A DNA stretch of 59,719 nt, from the NCBI GenBank assembly GCA_947369165.1, contig CANBKJ010000009.1, positions 1-59,719 on the forward strand. The letters are read 5' to 3'. Source of the stretch: an uncultured Lachnoclostridium sp. Lineage in GTDB: Bacteria; Bacillota; Clostridia; Lachnospirales; Lachnospiraceae. Every line of letters begins with the position of its first letter. Position 1 is the first letter of the stretch. The position numbers and the translations under genes are program-made. A model generated the notes under the pieces. It ran no database searches. It saw only the letters and a program-made list of their open reading frames with translations, and was not told where the DNA came from. Shown piece after piece: positions 18,715-28,213 of this stretch.

Positions 18715-20484
18715 ATGTATTACAGTGAGGAGTTTATCGAGGAAGTCCGGCAGAGAAATGATATTGTGGATGTGATTTCCGGTTATGTCAATTTAAAAAA
18801 AAGCGGGAGCAATTTTACAGGCCTATGTCCGTTTCATAATGAAAAGACTCCTTCCTTTTCGGTTTCGGGAGGCAAACAGATGTATTACTGCTTTGGCTGC
18901 GGAGCAGGCGGTAATGTTTTTACCTTTCTTATGGAATATGAAAATCTGACATTTCCAGAAGCATTGGAACAACTGGCTGGCCGCGCTGGAATGGCGCTGC
19001 CGGAAAAAAGCAATTCCGAGGAGGACCGGAGACGGCGGAATACGAGGGAGCGGATTCTGGAGATCTATAAGCTGGCCGCCAATTATTTTTACGCGAAACT
19101 CAATTCCGGGCGGGGAGATGAGGCCAAAAAGTATCTTTTGCAAAGAGCGCTTTCTGAGGAAACGATACGCCGGTTTGGCCTGGGATATTCGGACAAGTTT
19201 AGCGATGATTTGTATCAATACATGAAAAAGAAAGGTTTTGACGATACTATACTAAACCAGACAGGATTGTTTACCTTTCATGAGAAAAAAGGGGTTTATG
19301 ATAAGTTCTGGAACCGGGTTATGTATCCCATTATGGATCGGTCGGGAAAGGTGATCGCCTTTGGCGGGCGGGTGATGGGAGATGGAAAACCGAAGTATCT
19401 GAATTCACCAGAGACAATGGTCTTTGATAAGAGCCGGAATTTGTATGGACTGAATTTTGTACACGGAAGGCAGGATCAGGGCATGATCATTTGTGAGGGG
19501 TATATGGATGTGATCGCCCTTCATCAGGCAGGGTTTACAAATGCGGTGGCCTCCCTTGGCACAGCATTTACCAGCCAGCAGAGCAGCCTTTTAAAAAGAT
19601 ATACAGATACTGTATATCTCTGCTATGACAGTGACGGTGCCGGCGTCAAGGCGGCACTCCGGGCGATTCCCCTGCTGAAAGAGGCGGGATTGACGGTGCG
19701 GGTTATTGACATGCGGCCTTATAAGGATCCCGACGAATTTATCAAGGGGTTGTCGGAAGAGGAGTTCCAAAACCGTATTCATTCCGCGCAGAACAGTTTT
19801 TTCTATGAAATTGGCATTTTGCAGAGAGAATACGATATGGGGGATCCCGAAGAAAAGACAAAATTTATGAATGAAGCGGCAAAAAAATGCCTGACGTTTG
19901 AAAATGAGATAGAGAGAAATAATTATATAGAGGCGTTTTCCAGAGAATATGGGATTCGCAGTGAAGATTTCAGACAGCTGGTAAAGCATCATGCGGCGGC
20001 AGCAGTGGGAATCCAATATGAAAAGATAAAAAGTGAGAGACAGAAAAAGAGAGACAGCGGGAAAGAGGATGGCATAGGGCGGATCCAGGCAATCCTGCTG
20101 ACATGGATCAGTGAAGACCTGTCGTTATACCCTATTGTTAAAGAGACGATCCTGCCGGAAGATTTTCTGGATGAACCATACCGTGAAGTGGCAAAACTGC
20201 TGTATGAACAGGCAGAGACAGGAAGCATGTCACCGGCGACGATCATCAGCCGGTTTGACAGCAAGGAGGAACAATCGGTGGTGGCGGGACTGTTCAACCG
20301 CCAGGTAAAGGAAGTCAGAGAACACACGGAGCGGGAAAAGGCGCTGAATGAAGTAGTGAAGACACTAAAGAAAGCGAGTCTGGAAAAACAGAGCAGGGAG
20401 ATCACAGATTTGTCCCAGCTGCAGGCGTTGATTGCAGAGAAAAAGAAACTAGAGCATCTGAGTCTGAGACTACCGGTACAGTGA
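18715..20484 (+). CDS. dnaG: DNA primase
   Basis: 589 residues: N-terminal CHC2 zinc finger ([14 protein letters not shown] and [12 protein letters not shown]), TOPRIM catalytic core ([13 protein letters not shown], then YDSDGAG), and the C-terminal DnaB-helicase-binding region (about 430-589). It makes RNA primers at the replication fork. Its start lies 19 bases after dgt, after an AGGAGG about twelve bases upstream. The rpoD gene follows after 25 bases, forming the classic macromolecular synthesis block. Confidence 0.96.
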   Translation: MYYSEEFIEEVRQRNDIVDVISGYVNLKKSGSNFTGLCPFHNEKTPSFSVSGGKQMYYCFGCGAGGNVFTFLMEYENLTFPEALEQLAGRAGMALPEKSNSEEDRRRRNTRERILEIYKLAANYFYAKLNSGRGDEAKKYLLQRALSEETIRRFGLGYSDKFSDDLYQYMKKKGFDDTILNQTGLFTFHEKKGVYDKFWNRVMYPIMDRSGKVIAFGGRVMGDGKPKYLNSPETMVFDKSRNLYGLNFVHGRQDQGMIICEGYMDVIALHQAGFTNAVASLGTAFTSQQSSLLKRYTDTVYLCYDSDGAGVKAALRAIPLLKEAGLTVRVIDMRPYKDPDEFIKGLSEEEFQNRIHSAQNSFFYEIGILQREYDMGDPEEKTKFMNEAAKKCLTFENEIERNNYIEAFSREYGIRSEDFRQLVKHHAAAAVGIQYEKIKSERQKKRDSGKEDGIGRIQAILLTWISEDLSLYPIVKETILPEDFLDEPYREVAKLLYEQAETGSMSPATIISRFDSKEEQSVVAGLFNRQVKEVREHTEREKALNEVVKTLKKASLEKQSREITDLSQLQALIAEKKKLEHLSLRLPVQ

Positions 20485-20509
20485 TGTCGATAGAATGAAG
20501 GAGGAAGAC

Positions 20510-21637
20510 ATGAAAGATAATAAGAATACAGTGGACGAGCGGGCGTTATTTTTAGAAGGACTAAATACACTTGTGGAGCTTGGGAAGAAAAAAAATGGGA
20601 TCTTGGAATTCAGTGATATCAACGCCCAGTTTAAAGAAATTGATCTGGACGGTGATAAGACCGAAAAGATTCTTGATTATCTTGAGCAGAATGGCATCGT
20701 GGCAATGGTTCCAGACAGTGACACCGACGACGATATTATCCTTGATGTGGACGATGAGCCGACAGAAGAGGAGTTGGAAAATATTGAATTCTCTGTTCCA
20801 GACGGCGTGAGCATTGAGGATCCGGTCCGCATGTATCTGAAGGAGATCGGCAAGGTGCCATTGTTGTCTGCTGACGAGGAAGTAGAGCTGGCGAAGAAGA
20901 TGGAAGAGGGGGATGCTGACTCGAAAAAGCGTCTTGCAGAGGCGAATCTGCGTCTTGTGGTAAGTATTGCCAAGAGGTATGTGGGACGGGGGATGCTTTT
21001 TCTGGATCTGATCCAGGAGGGCAACCTTGGCCTGATCAAGGCGGTGGAAAAGTTTGATTACCGCAAGGGCTATAAATTCAGTACCTATGCCACCTGGTGG
21101 ATCCGCCAGGCGATCACCAGAGCCATCGCAGACCAGGCACGTACCATCCGTATTCCGGTGCATATGGTGGAGACTATCAATAAGCTGATCCGGGTGCAGA
21201 GACAGCTTTTGCAGGAACTGGGACGGGAGCCTTATCCAGAAGAGATTGCAAAGGAGATGCAGCTTCCGGTGGACAGGGTCCGGGAGATTCAGAAGATTTC
21301 CCAGGAACCGGTTTCTCTGGAGACGCCGATCGGCGAAGAAGAAGACAGCCATCTGGGAGATTTTATACAGGACGATAATGTACCGGTGCCGGCGGAGGCG
21401 GCTGCTTTTACTCTGTTAAAGGAACAGCTTACGGAGGTATTGGATACATTGACAGAGAGAGAACAAAAAGTGCTCAGACTGCGGTTTGGGCTGGACGACG
21501 GACGCGCCAGGACGTTAGAGGAAGTGGGCAAGGAGTTTGATGTCACCAGAGAGCGGATCCGTCAGATCGAGGCCAAGGCGCTCCGCAAACTCCGCCATCC
21601 GAGCCGAAGCAGAAAATTAAAGGATTATTTGGATTGA
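20510..21637 (+). CDS. rpoD: Primary sigma factor RpoD (SigA)
   Basis: 375 residues: region 1.1-like N-terminus, acidic linker (about 70-100), region 1.2 ([17 protein letters not shown]), region 2 ([20 protein letters not shown] and the -10-reading [20 protein letters not shown]), region 3 and region 4 helix-turn-helix ([20 protein letters not shown]). It directs RNA polymerase to housekeeping promoters. ATG 20510 is chosen because AAGGAGG at 20498-20504 is five bases before it; an ATG at 20495 is upstream of that site. The stop overlaps the trmK start (TGATG). Confidence 0.97.
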   Translation: MKDNKNTVDERALFLEGLNTLVELGKKKNGILEFSDINAQFKEIDLDGDKTEKILDYLEQNGIVAMVPDSDTDDDIILDVDDEPTEEELENIEFSVPDGVSIEDPVRMYLKEIGKVPLLSADEEVELAKKMEEGDADSKKRLAEANLRLVVSIAKRYVGRGMLFLDLIQEGNLGLIKAVEKFDYRKGYKFSTYATWWIRQAITRAIADQARTIRIPVHMVETINKLIRVQRQLLQELGREPYPEEIAKEMQLPVDRVREIQKISQEPVSLETPIGEEEDSHLGDFIQDDNVPVPAEAAAFTLLKEQLTEVLDTLTEREQKVLRLRFGLDDGRARTLEEVGKEFDVTRERIRQIEAKALRKLRHPSRSRKLKDYLD

Positions 21638-22374
21638 TGCAGTTATCAGAGCGTTTAAAAATGAATGTATCACTAGTGCCAAAAGGAGCGAGGATTGCAG
21701 ATATCGGGTGTGATCATGGCTATGCTTCGATCTGGCTCGTCCAGGAGGGAATCGCGGAGAGAGTTATTGCTTCTGATGTGAATCGGGGGCCTATTGAGAG
21801 AGCAGTCGAACATGTGCGCCTGGCTGGTCTGGAGCGGCAGATTGAATGCCGGCAGGGAAACGGAACAGAGAGGCTGCTGCCTGGAGAAGTGGATACGCTG
21901 ATGATCGCGGGTATGGGCGGTCCTCTTATGATTCATATACTTTCCGAAGGAAGGGTAGTACTTCAACAGGTTCGTACTCTGATTCTGCAGCCTCAGTCGG
22001 ATATCGGAGCCGTGAGACATTACCTCTATGAGCATGGGTTTACAATCCGTCAGGAGAAGATCTGTCTGGAGGATGGCAAATACTATTTTGCCATACGGGC
22101 GGAGCGACGTGAGGCAGAAGATGAAGAAAAACCGGAGGCAGAGTGGCAGTTCCGGTATGGTACATATTTGGCGAAGAAGCGAGATCCCGTATTTAAGAAC
22201 TATTTGAATAAAGAAAGAAACACCTTTGAACGTATTCTTGAGAATCCTCAGTTTGCCTCTGCAAATCGGGAAGATCGGGAAGAAATTGTGAGAAAGATCC
22301 GGGAGATCGAGGCATGCCTTGCCAGTATGGAGATATTGCTTGTGCCGGCAGAGCCGGCATGTTTGAAAGGGTGA
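21637..22374 (+). CDS. trmK: tRNA (adenine22-N1)-methyltransferase
   Basis: 245 residues with a class I S-adenosylmethionine-binding motif ADIGCDHGYASIWL and the TrmK signature LMIAGMGGPLMIHIL and LILQPQSD. TrmK methylates A22 of tRNA. The start ATG overlaps the rpoD stop by one base, so the genes are coupled. In many Firmicutes a Nif3-like gene follows; here a nucleoside kinase gene does. Confidence 0.92.
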   Translation: MQLSERLKMNVSLVPKGARIADIGCDHGYASIWLVQEGIAERVIASDVNRGPIERAVEHVRLAGLERQIECRQGNGTERLLPGEVDTLMIAGMGGPLMIHILSEGRVVLQQVRTLILQPQSDIGAVRHYLYEHGFTIRQEKICLEDGKYYFAIRAERREAEDEEKPEAEWQFRYGTYLAKKRDPVFKNYLNKERNTFERILENPQFASANREDREEIVRKIREIEACLASMEILLVPAEPACLKG

Positions 22375-22381
22375 GAAAGAG

Positions 22382-24040
22382 ATGGATATGATTCAGGTTA
22401 CGATAGATGGCAGGACGATGGAATGTGAAAAGGGAACCACTCTGTATGAGCTGGCGGGACAGTATGGAACCTGTCAGGAGAGGGATATTATCACTGCCAA
22501 GGTGAACGGGGTGGTGAAGGAGCTGACTTCCGATCTTCATGAGGACAGTGAGGTACGTTTTTGTACTTATGAGGAGGAAGAGGGAAAGAAAGCCTATGTT
22601 CGGGGAATTACCATGATGATGCTGAAAGCCTTTTACAAAGAGGTGCCCAAGGACCAGTTTGAAAAGATCACAGTGGAAAACAGTCTGGATACTGGATTTT
22701 ATTGTACACTTCGGGGGACCGGGGTGACAGAGGAACTCTTAGGGCGGGTTGAGGCACGGATGCGGAAATATGTCGAGGAGGACATGATATTTGAAAAGAA
22801 GTCCATGAGTGTGGATAAGGCGATCCAGCTCTTTCGTGAGCGCAAGATGTTCGATAAATGCAGCCTGTTGAAATATAGGAGAAGTTCCAAGGTAAATCTC
22901 TACCGTCTCGGTAAGGTGATGGATTATTTCTATGGTCCCATGCCTTACAGCACGGGAGTGCTCAAATGGTTCCGCCTGCAGAAATTTGATGATGGTTTTG
23001 TATTTATCGTTCCCAGAGCTGACAGGCCGGAGGAATTGCCGGAGTTTGCACCCAGTATGAAACTGCATAATAAATTAAAGCAGACTTCTGAGTGGGGACT
23101 GCGGCTGGGGGCAGAACATGTGGGACAGCTCAACGATGTGATTGTCAATGGCGGCATGAGGGAACTGATTATGGTACAGGAAGCGCTGCACGAAAAGCGA
23201 ATTGGAGATATCGCCGAGCAGATCGCGGTCTCCGGAAAGATCCGGGTAGTGACCATAGCCGGCCCCTCTTCTTCCGGAAAAACTACATTTTCTTACCGGT
23301 TGTCGGCACAGCTCAAGACGCTGGGGTTAAAACCTCATCCTATAGCGATGGATGACTATTTTGTAAACCGGGTGGATACCCCGAAGGATTCTGACGGAAA
23401 ATATAATTATGAGTGTATCGAGGCTATTGATACCGCCCAATTCAATGAGGATCTGGGAAAATTGCTGGCAGGAGAAGAGGTTCAGCTGCCTACCTACAAT
23501 TTTATCACAGGAATGCGTGAATACAACAAACCTCTGATGAAACTTTCAGAGGAAGAGATTCTTGTTATCGAGGGGATTCATGGGTTGAATGATAAATTGA
23601 CAGAAAAGATTCCGGCAGAGAATAAATTTAAGGTGTATATCAGCGCTTTGACATCATTGAATATTGATGAGCACAACCGGATTCCTACCACGGATGGCAG
23701 ACTGCTGCGACGGATCATCCGGGATGCAAGGACGAGGGGACATGGGGCACAGAAAACCATTTCCATGTGGAAATCCGTGAGAAATGGAGAGAGTGAAAAT
23801 ATTTTTCCATTCCAGGAAAAAGCCGATGAAATGTTTAATTCTTCGCTCGTATATGAGCTTGCAGTGTTGAAACAGTATGCTGAACCGCTTTTGTTCCGGG
23901 TTCCCAGGGGGAGCGATGAGTACGCAGAGGCACAGAGGCTGTTAAAGTTTTTAGATTATTTTCTTGGGATCAATCCCGAGGAGGTTCCGTTAAATTCAAT
24001 TTTGAGGGAATTTATCGGGGGCGGTATTCTGCTTGACTGA
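22382..24040 (+). CDS. TGS-linked nucleoside (uridine) kinase family protein
   Basis: 552 residues. N-terminal ubiquitin-like/TGS segment (about 1-65) and a threonyl-tRNA-synthetase-like region (about 75-230) precede a uridine-kinase/PRK P-loop domain with GPSSSGKTTFSYRL and the acceptor-site region DDYFVNRVDTPKDSDG. This fusion is frequent in Clostridia and is usually annotated as nucleoside kinase; its true phosphate acceptor is not known. It starts seven bases after trmK with a weak ribosome binding site, which suggests coupling. The rnpB promoter overlaps its end. Confidence 0.87.
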   Translation: MDMIQVTIDGRTMECEKGTTLYELAGQYGTCQERDIITAKVNGVVKELTSDLHEDSEVRFCTYEEEEGKKAYVRGITMMMLKAFYKEVPKDQFEKITVENSLDTGFYCTLRGTGVTEELLGRVEARMRKYVEEDMIFEKKSMSVDKAIQLFRERKMFDKCSLLKYRRSSKVNLYRLGKVMDYFYGPMPYSTGVLKWFRLQKFDDGFVFIVPRADRPEELPEFAPSMKLHNKLKQTSEWGLRLGAEHVGQLNDVIVNGGMRELIMVQEALHEKRIGDIAEQIAVSGKIRVVTIAGPSSSGKTTFSYRLSAQLKTLGLKPHPIAMDDYFVNRVDTPKDSDGKYNYECIEAIDTAQFNEDLGKLLAGEEVQLPTYNFITGMREYNKPLMKLSEEEILVIEGIHGLNDKLTEKIPAENKFKVYISALTSLNIDEHNRIPTTDGRLLRRIIRDARTRGHGAQKTISMWKSVRNGESENIFPFQEKADEMFNSSLVYELAVLKQYAEPLLFRVPRGSDEYAEAQRLLKFLDYFLGINPEEVPLNSILREFIGGGILLD

Positions 24041-24061
24041 GTTTGTACCGCTCCATTGTAT
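24033..24061 (+). promoter_or_regulatory. Promoter of RNase P RNA
   Basis: TTGACT (24033-24038), a 17-base spacer and TTGTAT (24056-24061); an overlapping TATGAT is three bases further down. It overlaps the stop codon of the nucleoside kinase gene and predicts a start close to the 5' end of the RNA. Confidence 0.55.
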
Positions 24062-24072
24062 GATGCTGATTA

Positions 24073-24442
24073 TATGAGCAGCACAGGTGATCGCACCTGG
24101 CTATACCGAAAGGTCCCAGGTGAGGAAAGTCCGAGCTTCACAGGGCAGGATGCCGGATAACGTCCGGTGGAGGTGACTCCCAGGCTAGTGCAACAGAAAT
24201 ATACCGCCTGTAACCTCCGCCATTTGGCGGCAGGACAGGTAAGGTTGGAATGGTGAGGTAAGAGCTCACCGCCTTTCTGGTAACAGAAAGGGCAGATGTA
24301 AACCCCATCCGAAGCAAGACCGAACAGAGAGCGATACGGCGGCCCGTCGTGCTTTCGGGTAGGTCGCTAGAGCCTGTTGGCAACAGCAGGTCCAGATAGA
24401 TGATCATCCAACGACAGAACTCGGCTTATCGTGCTGCTCATA
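24073..24442 (+). ncRNA. rnpB: RNase P RNA
   Basis: The closing stem TATGAGCAGCAC (24073-24084) pairs with GTGCTGCTCATA (24431-24442). Inside are the universal GAGGAAAGTCCGAGCTTCAC core (about 24121), the GCAACAGAAATATACCGCC segment and the 3' core AGATAGATGATCATCCAACG with ACAGAACTCGGCTTAT. This is the catalytic RNA that trims 5' leaders from tRNA precursors. The architecture with the P3/P4 and P8-P10 cores fits a bacterial RNase P RNA. Confidence 0.96.
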
Positions 24443-24474
24443 CTAATAAAAACAGTTAAGAAATGAGGAAAAAG

Positions 24475-26481
24475 ATGAAAGAGCGATATGAGCTTGCTTA
24501 TAACAGGATCCATGAAATTATTTCCGAAACAAATATTCCGGAGGTTTACCGGGCGTACTGCCAGGAGACCGCTGTATTATTAACCAGACTGGATCAGGTG
24601 CTGGTACTGGCTGAGGGGGACGGGCTGCAGACGGCGTCCCTGGAACAGCTGAAAACATGGAATAAGCAGTTTTATGATCCTTTGAGAGATGACAACTACG
24701 AAAAGTTTTATGGAAATCCCCGGTTCTGCACAGAAAAATTCGGGGAGGAGCAGGGGAAACTGATGGCTTATTTTTACAGCCGTTTCCGTGATGGCATCCT
24801 GGATGCCTACAGTGGTGACAGAGAGTCCCTGCTTTTGCTGATGGAACTGTTTTTACAGGTATATACGGTGCTTACAACCGAAGAGGACCAGCCGAGATGG
24901 CTCAAAGAAACTTTATATTATTACGTTCACGACTATGATAAATATTATACAGAAAAGGGGATACGCAGGCTTCTCGATCCCTCGCTGGACAGGCTTGTGC
25001 GCATCGTGACAGACAGTGACCTGTCGGATGAAAAGTACCTGTATTATTATGGTGAAAATATTACAGAAAATGAGATCGCCACAGCGCGGTATATTTCCTC
25101 CCTTCCAAAAGAAAAGATCGAGAAGATCGCCACAACATACACCGAAGGTTACCGCCAGGGATTTGTGGCAGCGGGCATAGATCTGTCAAAAAAGAAAACA
25201 GTAAATATCCGCTATAATATCGGTTTTGAGGCAGTGGTCCGAGAGGCTGTCCGGCAGTTTGCCAAGATGGGTCTCTCTCCGGTTATTTCCATGAGCGGCA
25301 ATACAAGACCGATGGGAGTAAGTACAACTCCGGCGAGCAAGCAGTATATTTATGACCACCGTTTTGACGATGCCCTTACGCTGAACCATGCCATTGTGAA
25401 GGAAAAACTTTCCCATGTGGAAGAGGCGTTTGAAACTTATAAAGAACTGGCATATACTTTTGCGGGGCCGGCAGTGATCGAGATATTCGGGGAAAAATTA
25501 TTTGCGCCGGAAACAAAGAGCGAGAGTCCGTCTTACACGCCGGAGCAGCAGAAGCTCTCAGTGGATTACCGACGGGATTATATGCTGATACAGAACCGCT
25601 ATATCCGTGAGGAGGAGCGGAGCTTTACGATTATTGCCTTTCCGATTCCGGAGATCGGCAGTGATTTTGAAGAAATATTTGACGAGACCATCAAGATCAA
25701 TACGCTGGATATGGAACTTTACCGGAAGGTTCATCAGGCCATTATCGATGCGCTGGATCAGGGAGAGTCGGTTCATGTCACCGGCAGGGGAGAGAATGAG
25801 ACAGATATCACCGTGATGCTTCATGAGCTGAAGGATCCGGAGAAGGAGACGAACTTCGAGAACTGTCTGGCGGATGTGAATATTCCTGTGGGAGAGGTGT
25901 TTACCTCCCCGGTACTCAAGGGCACCAATGGTGTGCTTCATGTCACAAAAGTATATCTGAACCAGCTGAGATATGAGAATCTGCGGATGACCTTTGAGGA
26001 TGGAATGATAAAGGACTACACTTGTAGTAATTACAAAGAGGATGCGGAGAACCGCAAATACATCAAAGAAAATGTATTGCACAACAGAGACACTCTTCCC
26101 ATGGGAGAGTTTGCCATCGGGACCAATACCACTGCTTACCGCATGGGACGCCGCTTTGGGATTGAGGCAAAGCTTCCAATCCTGATCGCAGAGAAGACGG
26201 GACCACACTTTGCCGTTGGGGATACATGCTATTCCATGAGTGAAGATATTGTTCTTCATAATCCAGATGGAAAGGAAATCATTGCGAAGGAAAATGAATG
26301 TTCTGCGCTGCGCAAAACAGAGATAGAAAAGGCTTATTTTAACTGCCACACGGACATCACCATTCCCTATGACGAACTGGGCGATATCGTGGTGAATACC
26401 AGAGACGGAAAGGAGATCACCATTATCCGGGAGGGCAGATTTGTGCTGGAGGGCACAGAAATACTAAATGATATGGAATAA
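24475..26481 (+). CDS. M29-family aminopeptidase with long N-terminal extension
   Basis: 668 residues. The C-terminal part (about 235-668) matches thermophilic-type M29 metallopeptidases: NIPVGEVFTSPVLKGTNG, the metal-ligand region GEFAIGTNTTAYRMGRRFGI and AEKTGPHFAVGDTCYSMSED. Typical M29 proteins are about 370-410 residues, so some 230 N-terminal residues are extra and have no recognised domain. ATG 24475 is preferred over 24463 because GAGGAA sits just upstream. It would release N-terminal residues from peptides in the cytoplasm. purE follows after 19 bases. Confidence 0.85.
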   Translation: MKERYELAYNRIHEIISETNIPEVYRAYCQETAVLLTRLDQVLVLAEGDGLQTASLEQLKTWNKQFYDPLRDDNYEKFYGNPRFCTEKFGEEQGKLMAYFYSRFRDGILDAYSGDRESLLLLMELFLQVYTVLTTEEDQPRWLKETLYYYVHDYDKYYTEKGIRRLLDPSLDRLVRIVTDSDLSDEKYLYYYGENITENEIATARYISSLPKEKIEKIATTYTEGYRQGFVAAGIDLSKKKTVNIRYNIGFEAVVREAVRQFAKMGLSPVISMSGNTRPMGVSTTPASKQYIYDHRFDDALTLNHAIVKEKLSHVEEAFETYKELAYTFAGPAVIEIFGEKLFAPETKSESPSYTPEQQKLSVDYRRDYMLIQNRYIREEERSFTIIAFPIPEIGSDFEEIFDETIKINTLDMELYRKVHQAIIDALDQGESVHVTGRGENETDITVMLHELKDPEKETNFENCLADVNIPVGEVFTSPVLKGTNGVLHVTKVYLNQLRYENLRMTFEDGMIKDYTCSNYKEDAENRKYIKENVLHNRDTLPMGEFAIGTNTTAYRMGRRFGIEAKLPILIAEKTGPHFAVGDTCYSMSEDIVLHNPDGKEIIAKENECSALRKTEIEKAYFNCHTDITIPYDELGDIVVNTRDGKEITIIREGRFVLEGTEILNDME

Positions 26482-26500
26482 GAAAGAGAGGATGAGAGAT

Positions 26501-27013
26501 ATGGCAAAAGTAGGAATTTTGATGGGAAGTGATTCGGATCTGCCGGTGATGCAGAAGGCTGCCCAGATGTTGGAGAAGTTTGGTGTTGAATATGAGATGA
26601 CGATCATTTCTGCCCACCGCATGCCGGATGTGTTTGTGGATTATGCGACAAAGGCGGAAGAGCGTGGGATTCAGGTGATCATCGCCGGTGCCGGGGGAGC
26701 CGCACACCTCCCGGGCATGTGCGCCGCTTTGTTTGATCTTCCGGTCATCGGTATTCCGATCCATACCAAATCAGTAGGAGGCGTGGACAGCCTTTATTCC
26801 ATCGTGCAGATGCCATCGGGTATTCCGGTAGCCACCGTTGCCATCGACGGCGCGGCAAATGCCGGGATTCTGGCGGCGAAGATTTTATCTGTATCGGATA
26901 TGGAGCTGCGTAAGAAGCTGAAGGAGTATAAGGTGGAGATGAAAGATGGAGTGACTGCCAAGGCGGAGAAACTGGATCAGCTGGGATATGCGGAGTATAT
27001 CAGGCAGATGTAG
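26501..27013 (+). CDS. purE: N5-carboxyaminoimidazole ribonucleotide mutase
   Basis: 170 residues; class I PurE. The substrate-binding start VGILMGSDSDLPVMQKA, the SAHRMPD motif (catalytic His) and AGAGGAAHLPGM are all present. It catalyses a carboxyl transfer in purine synthesis. ATG 26501 gives the standard N-terminus, with GAGAGG nine bases upstream. No other pur genes are in the window. A terminator follows. Confidence 0.95.
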   Translation: MAKVGILMGSDSDLPVMQKAAQMLEKFGVEYEMTIISAHRMPDVFVDYATKAEERGIQVIIAGAGGAAHLPGMCAALFDLPVIGIPIHTKSVGGVDSLYSIVQMPSGIPVATVAIDGAANAGILAAKILSVSDMELRKKLKEYKVEMKDGVTAKAEKLDQLGYAEYIRQM

Positions 27014-27049
27014 AGGGAACTGGCAGGTACGTATTAATTTGGAAGAGAG

Positions 27050-27090
27050 ACCCACTGGGGCATAAATAAGTGTGCTTCGGTGGGGTTTTT
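27050..27090 (+). terminator. Terminator after purE
   Basis: CCCAC (27051-27055) pairs with GTGGG (27080-27084) around an inner hairpin, followed by a run of five T. Confidence 0.6.
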
Positions 27091-27140
27091 GTAATGAAAA
27101 TTCTGGATTGAAGTAATGTTCAAGAAGGAGAGAACAAGTT

Positions 27141-27527
27141 ATGAAAATCGAACACATTGCAATGTATGTACAAGACTTAGAGCGGGCAAAAGATTTCTTT
27201 ACACACTATTTCCATGCGACGGCGGGTGAAAAGTACCATAACCCCAAAACGGGTTTTCAGTCTTATTTTCTTTCTTTTCAAGTTGGGGAGTGCAGACTGG
27301 AGATTATGAACAAACCAGAAATGGAATGTCTGGATAAACCGCTTACCCGTGCAGGATATGCACATATAGCCCTTTCCGCAGGGTCAAAGGAAGAAGTTGA
27401 CAGGTTGACGGAACAATTAAGGAAGGACGGGTATACTGTCGTTAGCGGTCCACGGACAACAGGAGACGGATATTATGAAAGCTGTCTGGTTGATTTTGAA
27501 GATAATCAGATAGAGATAACGATTTAG
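27141..27527 (+). CDS. VOC (glyoxalase/bleomycin-resistance fold) family protein
   Basis: 128 residues with one vicinal-oxygen-chelate domain: HIAMYVQDLERAKDFF at the start and HIALSAGSKEEVDRL in the second half, with a late acidic ligand in NQIEIT. Members include glyoxalase I-like enzymes and drug-binding proteins; the specific substrate cannot be read. It starts after AGAAGGAGAG. The response-regulator gene follows after 11 bases, so it may belong to the same transcript. Confidence 0.83.
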   Translation: MKIEHIAMYVQDLERAKDFFTHYFHATAGEKYHNPKTGFQSYFLSFQVGECRLEIMNKPEMECLDKPLTRAGYAHIALSAGSKEEVDRLTEQLRKDGYTVVSGPRTTGDGYYESCLVDFEDNQIEITI

Positions 27528-27538
27528 CGGAGGGCAGA

Positions 27539-28213
27539 ATGAAAGATACGATTCTGATCGTAGATGATGAAGCGGACATCGTTTCTACTCTTGAGGATTA
27601 TTTTCTGTATAACGATTATCATGTAATGACGGCAGCCAGCGGCAGGGAAGCGATGGAAAAGGCGGGAAAACAGCCAGATCTTATTCTGCTGGACATCAAT
27701 ATGCCAGATGTAGATGGATTGGAAGTGTGCGCCCGGATACGGGACTTTGTCAGCTGCCCGATCCTCTTTCTGACCGCCAGAGTGGAGGACAGCGATAAAG
27801 TGAAAGGATTTGGCATGGGCGGGGACGACTATATTGTAAAGCCCTTTTCTTTGGAGGAGCTGGGGGCAAGAGTAGCCGCACATCTCAGGAGGGAGCGGCG
27901 CCGGGGAGAGACGTCGAAAGTCCGCTTTGATGATAAGCTGGCGATTGATTATACCGGGAGGCGTTTGTATTATGATAACGAGGAAATTCCCCTCGCAAAA
28001 AAGGAATTTGATATTATCGAACTGTTGTCGGGTTATCCGGGGCAGATATTCAGCAAGGAGCGGATTTATGAGCTTGTGTGGGGGTATGACAGCGAAGGTG
28101 AATCCTCAGTGGTAGCGGAGCATATCCGCCGTATCCGCAAAAAATTTGTGGCGGCGGGAACGAAACCCTATGTGGAAACTGTTTGGGGGGTGGGATACAA
28201 ATGGGCAAAATAA
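27539..28213 (+). CDS. OmpR-family response regulator
   Basis: 224 residues: receiver domain (about 1-115; VDDEAD acidic pocket, phosphoryl Asp in LLDINMP, KPF lysine) and a winged-helix DNA-binding domain (about 130-224; SSVVAEHIRRIRKKF). It should be phosphorylated by the kinase encoded directly downstream, whose start overlaps its stop. The next transcription unit, an ABC exporter, is the most likely target. Confidence 0.93.
   Translation: MKDTILIVDDEADIVSTLEDYFLYNDYHVMTAASGREAMEKAGKQPDLILLDINMPDVDGLEVCARIRDFVSCPILFLTARVEDSDKVKGFGMGGDDYIVKPFSLEELGARVAAHLRRERRRGETSKVRFDDKLAIDYTGRRLYYDNEEIPLAKKEFDIIELLSGYPGQIFSKERIYELVWGYDSEGESSVVAEHIRRIRKKFVAAGTKPYVETVWGVGYKWAK

Noticed and set aside
25558..26349. 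263-codon antisense frame inside the M29 gene
   Set aside because: Shadow of the sense gene; no start signal or recognisable domain.
28183..28200. Upstream TTG start for the histidine kinase at 28201
   Set aside because: No ribosome binding site at proper distance; the ATG at 28201 gives the usual overlap with the regulator gene.
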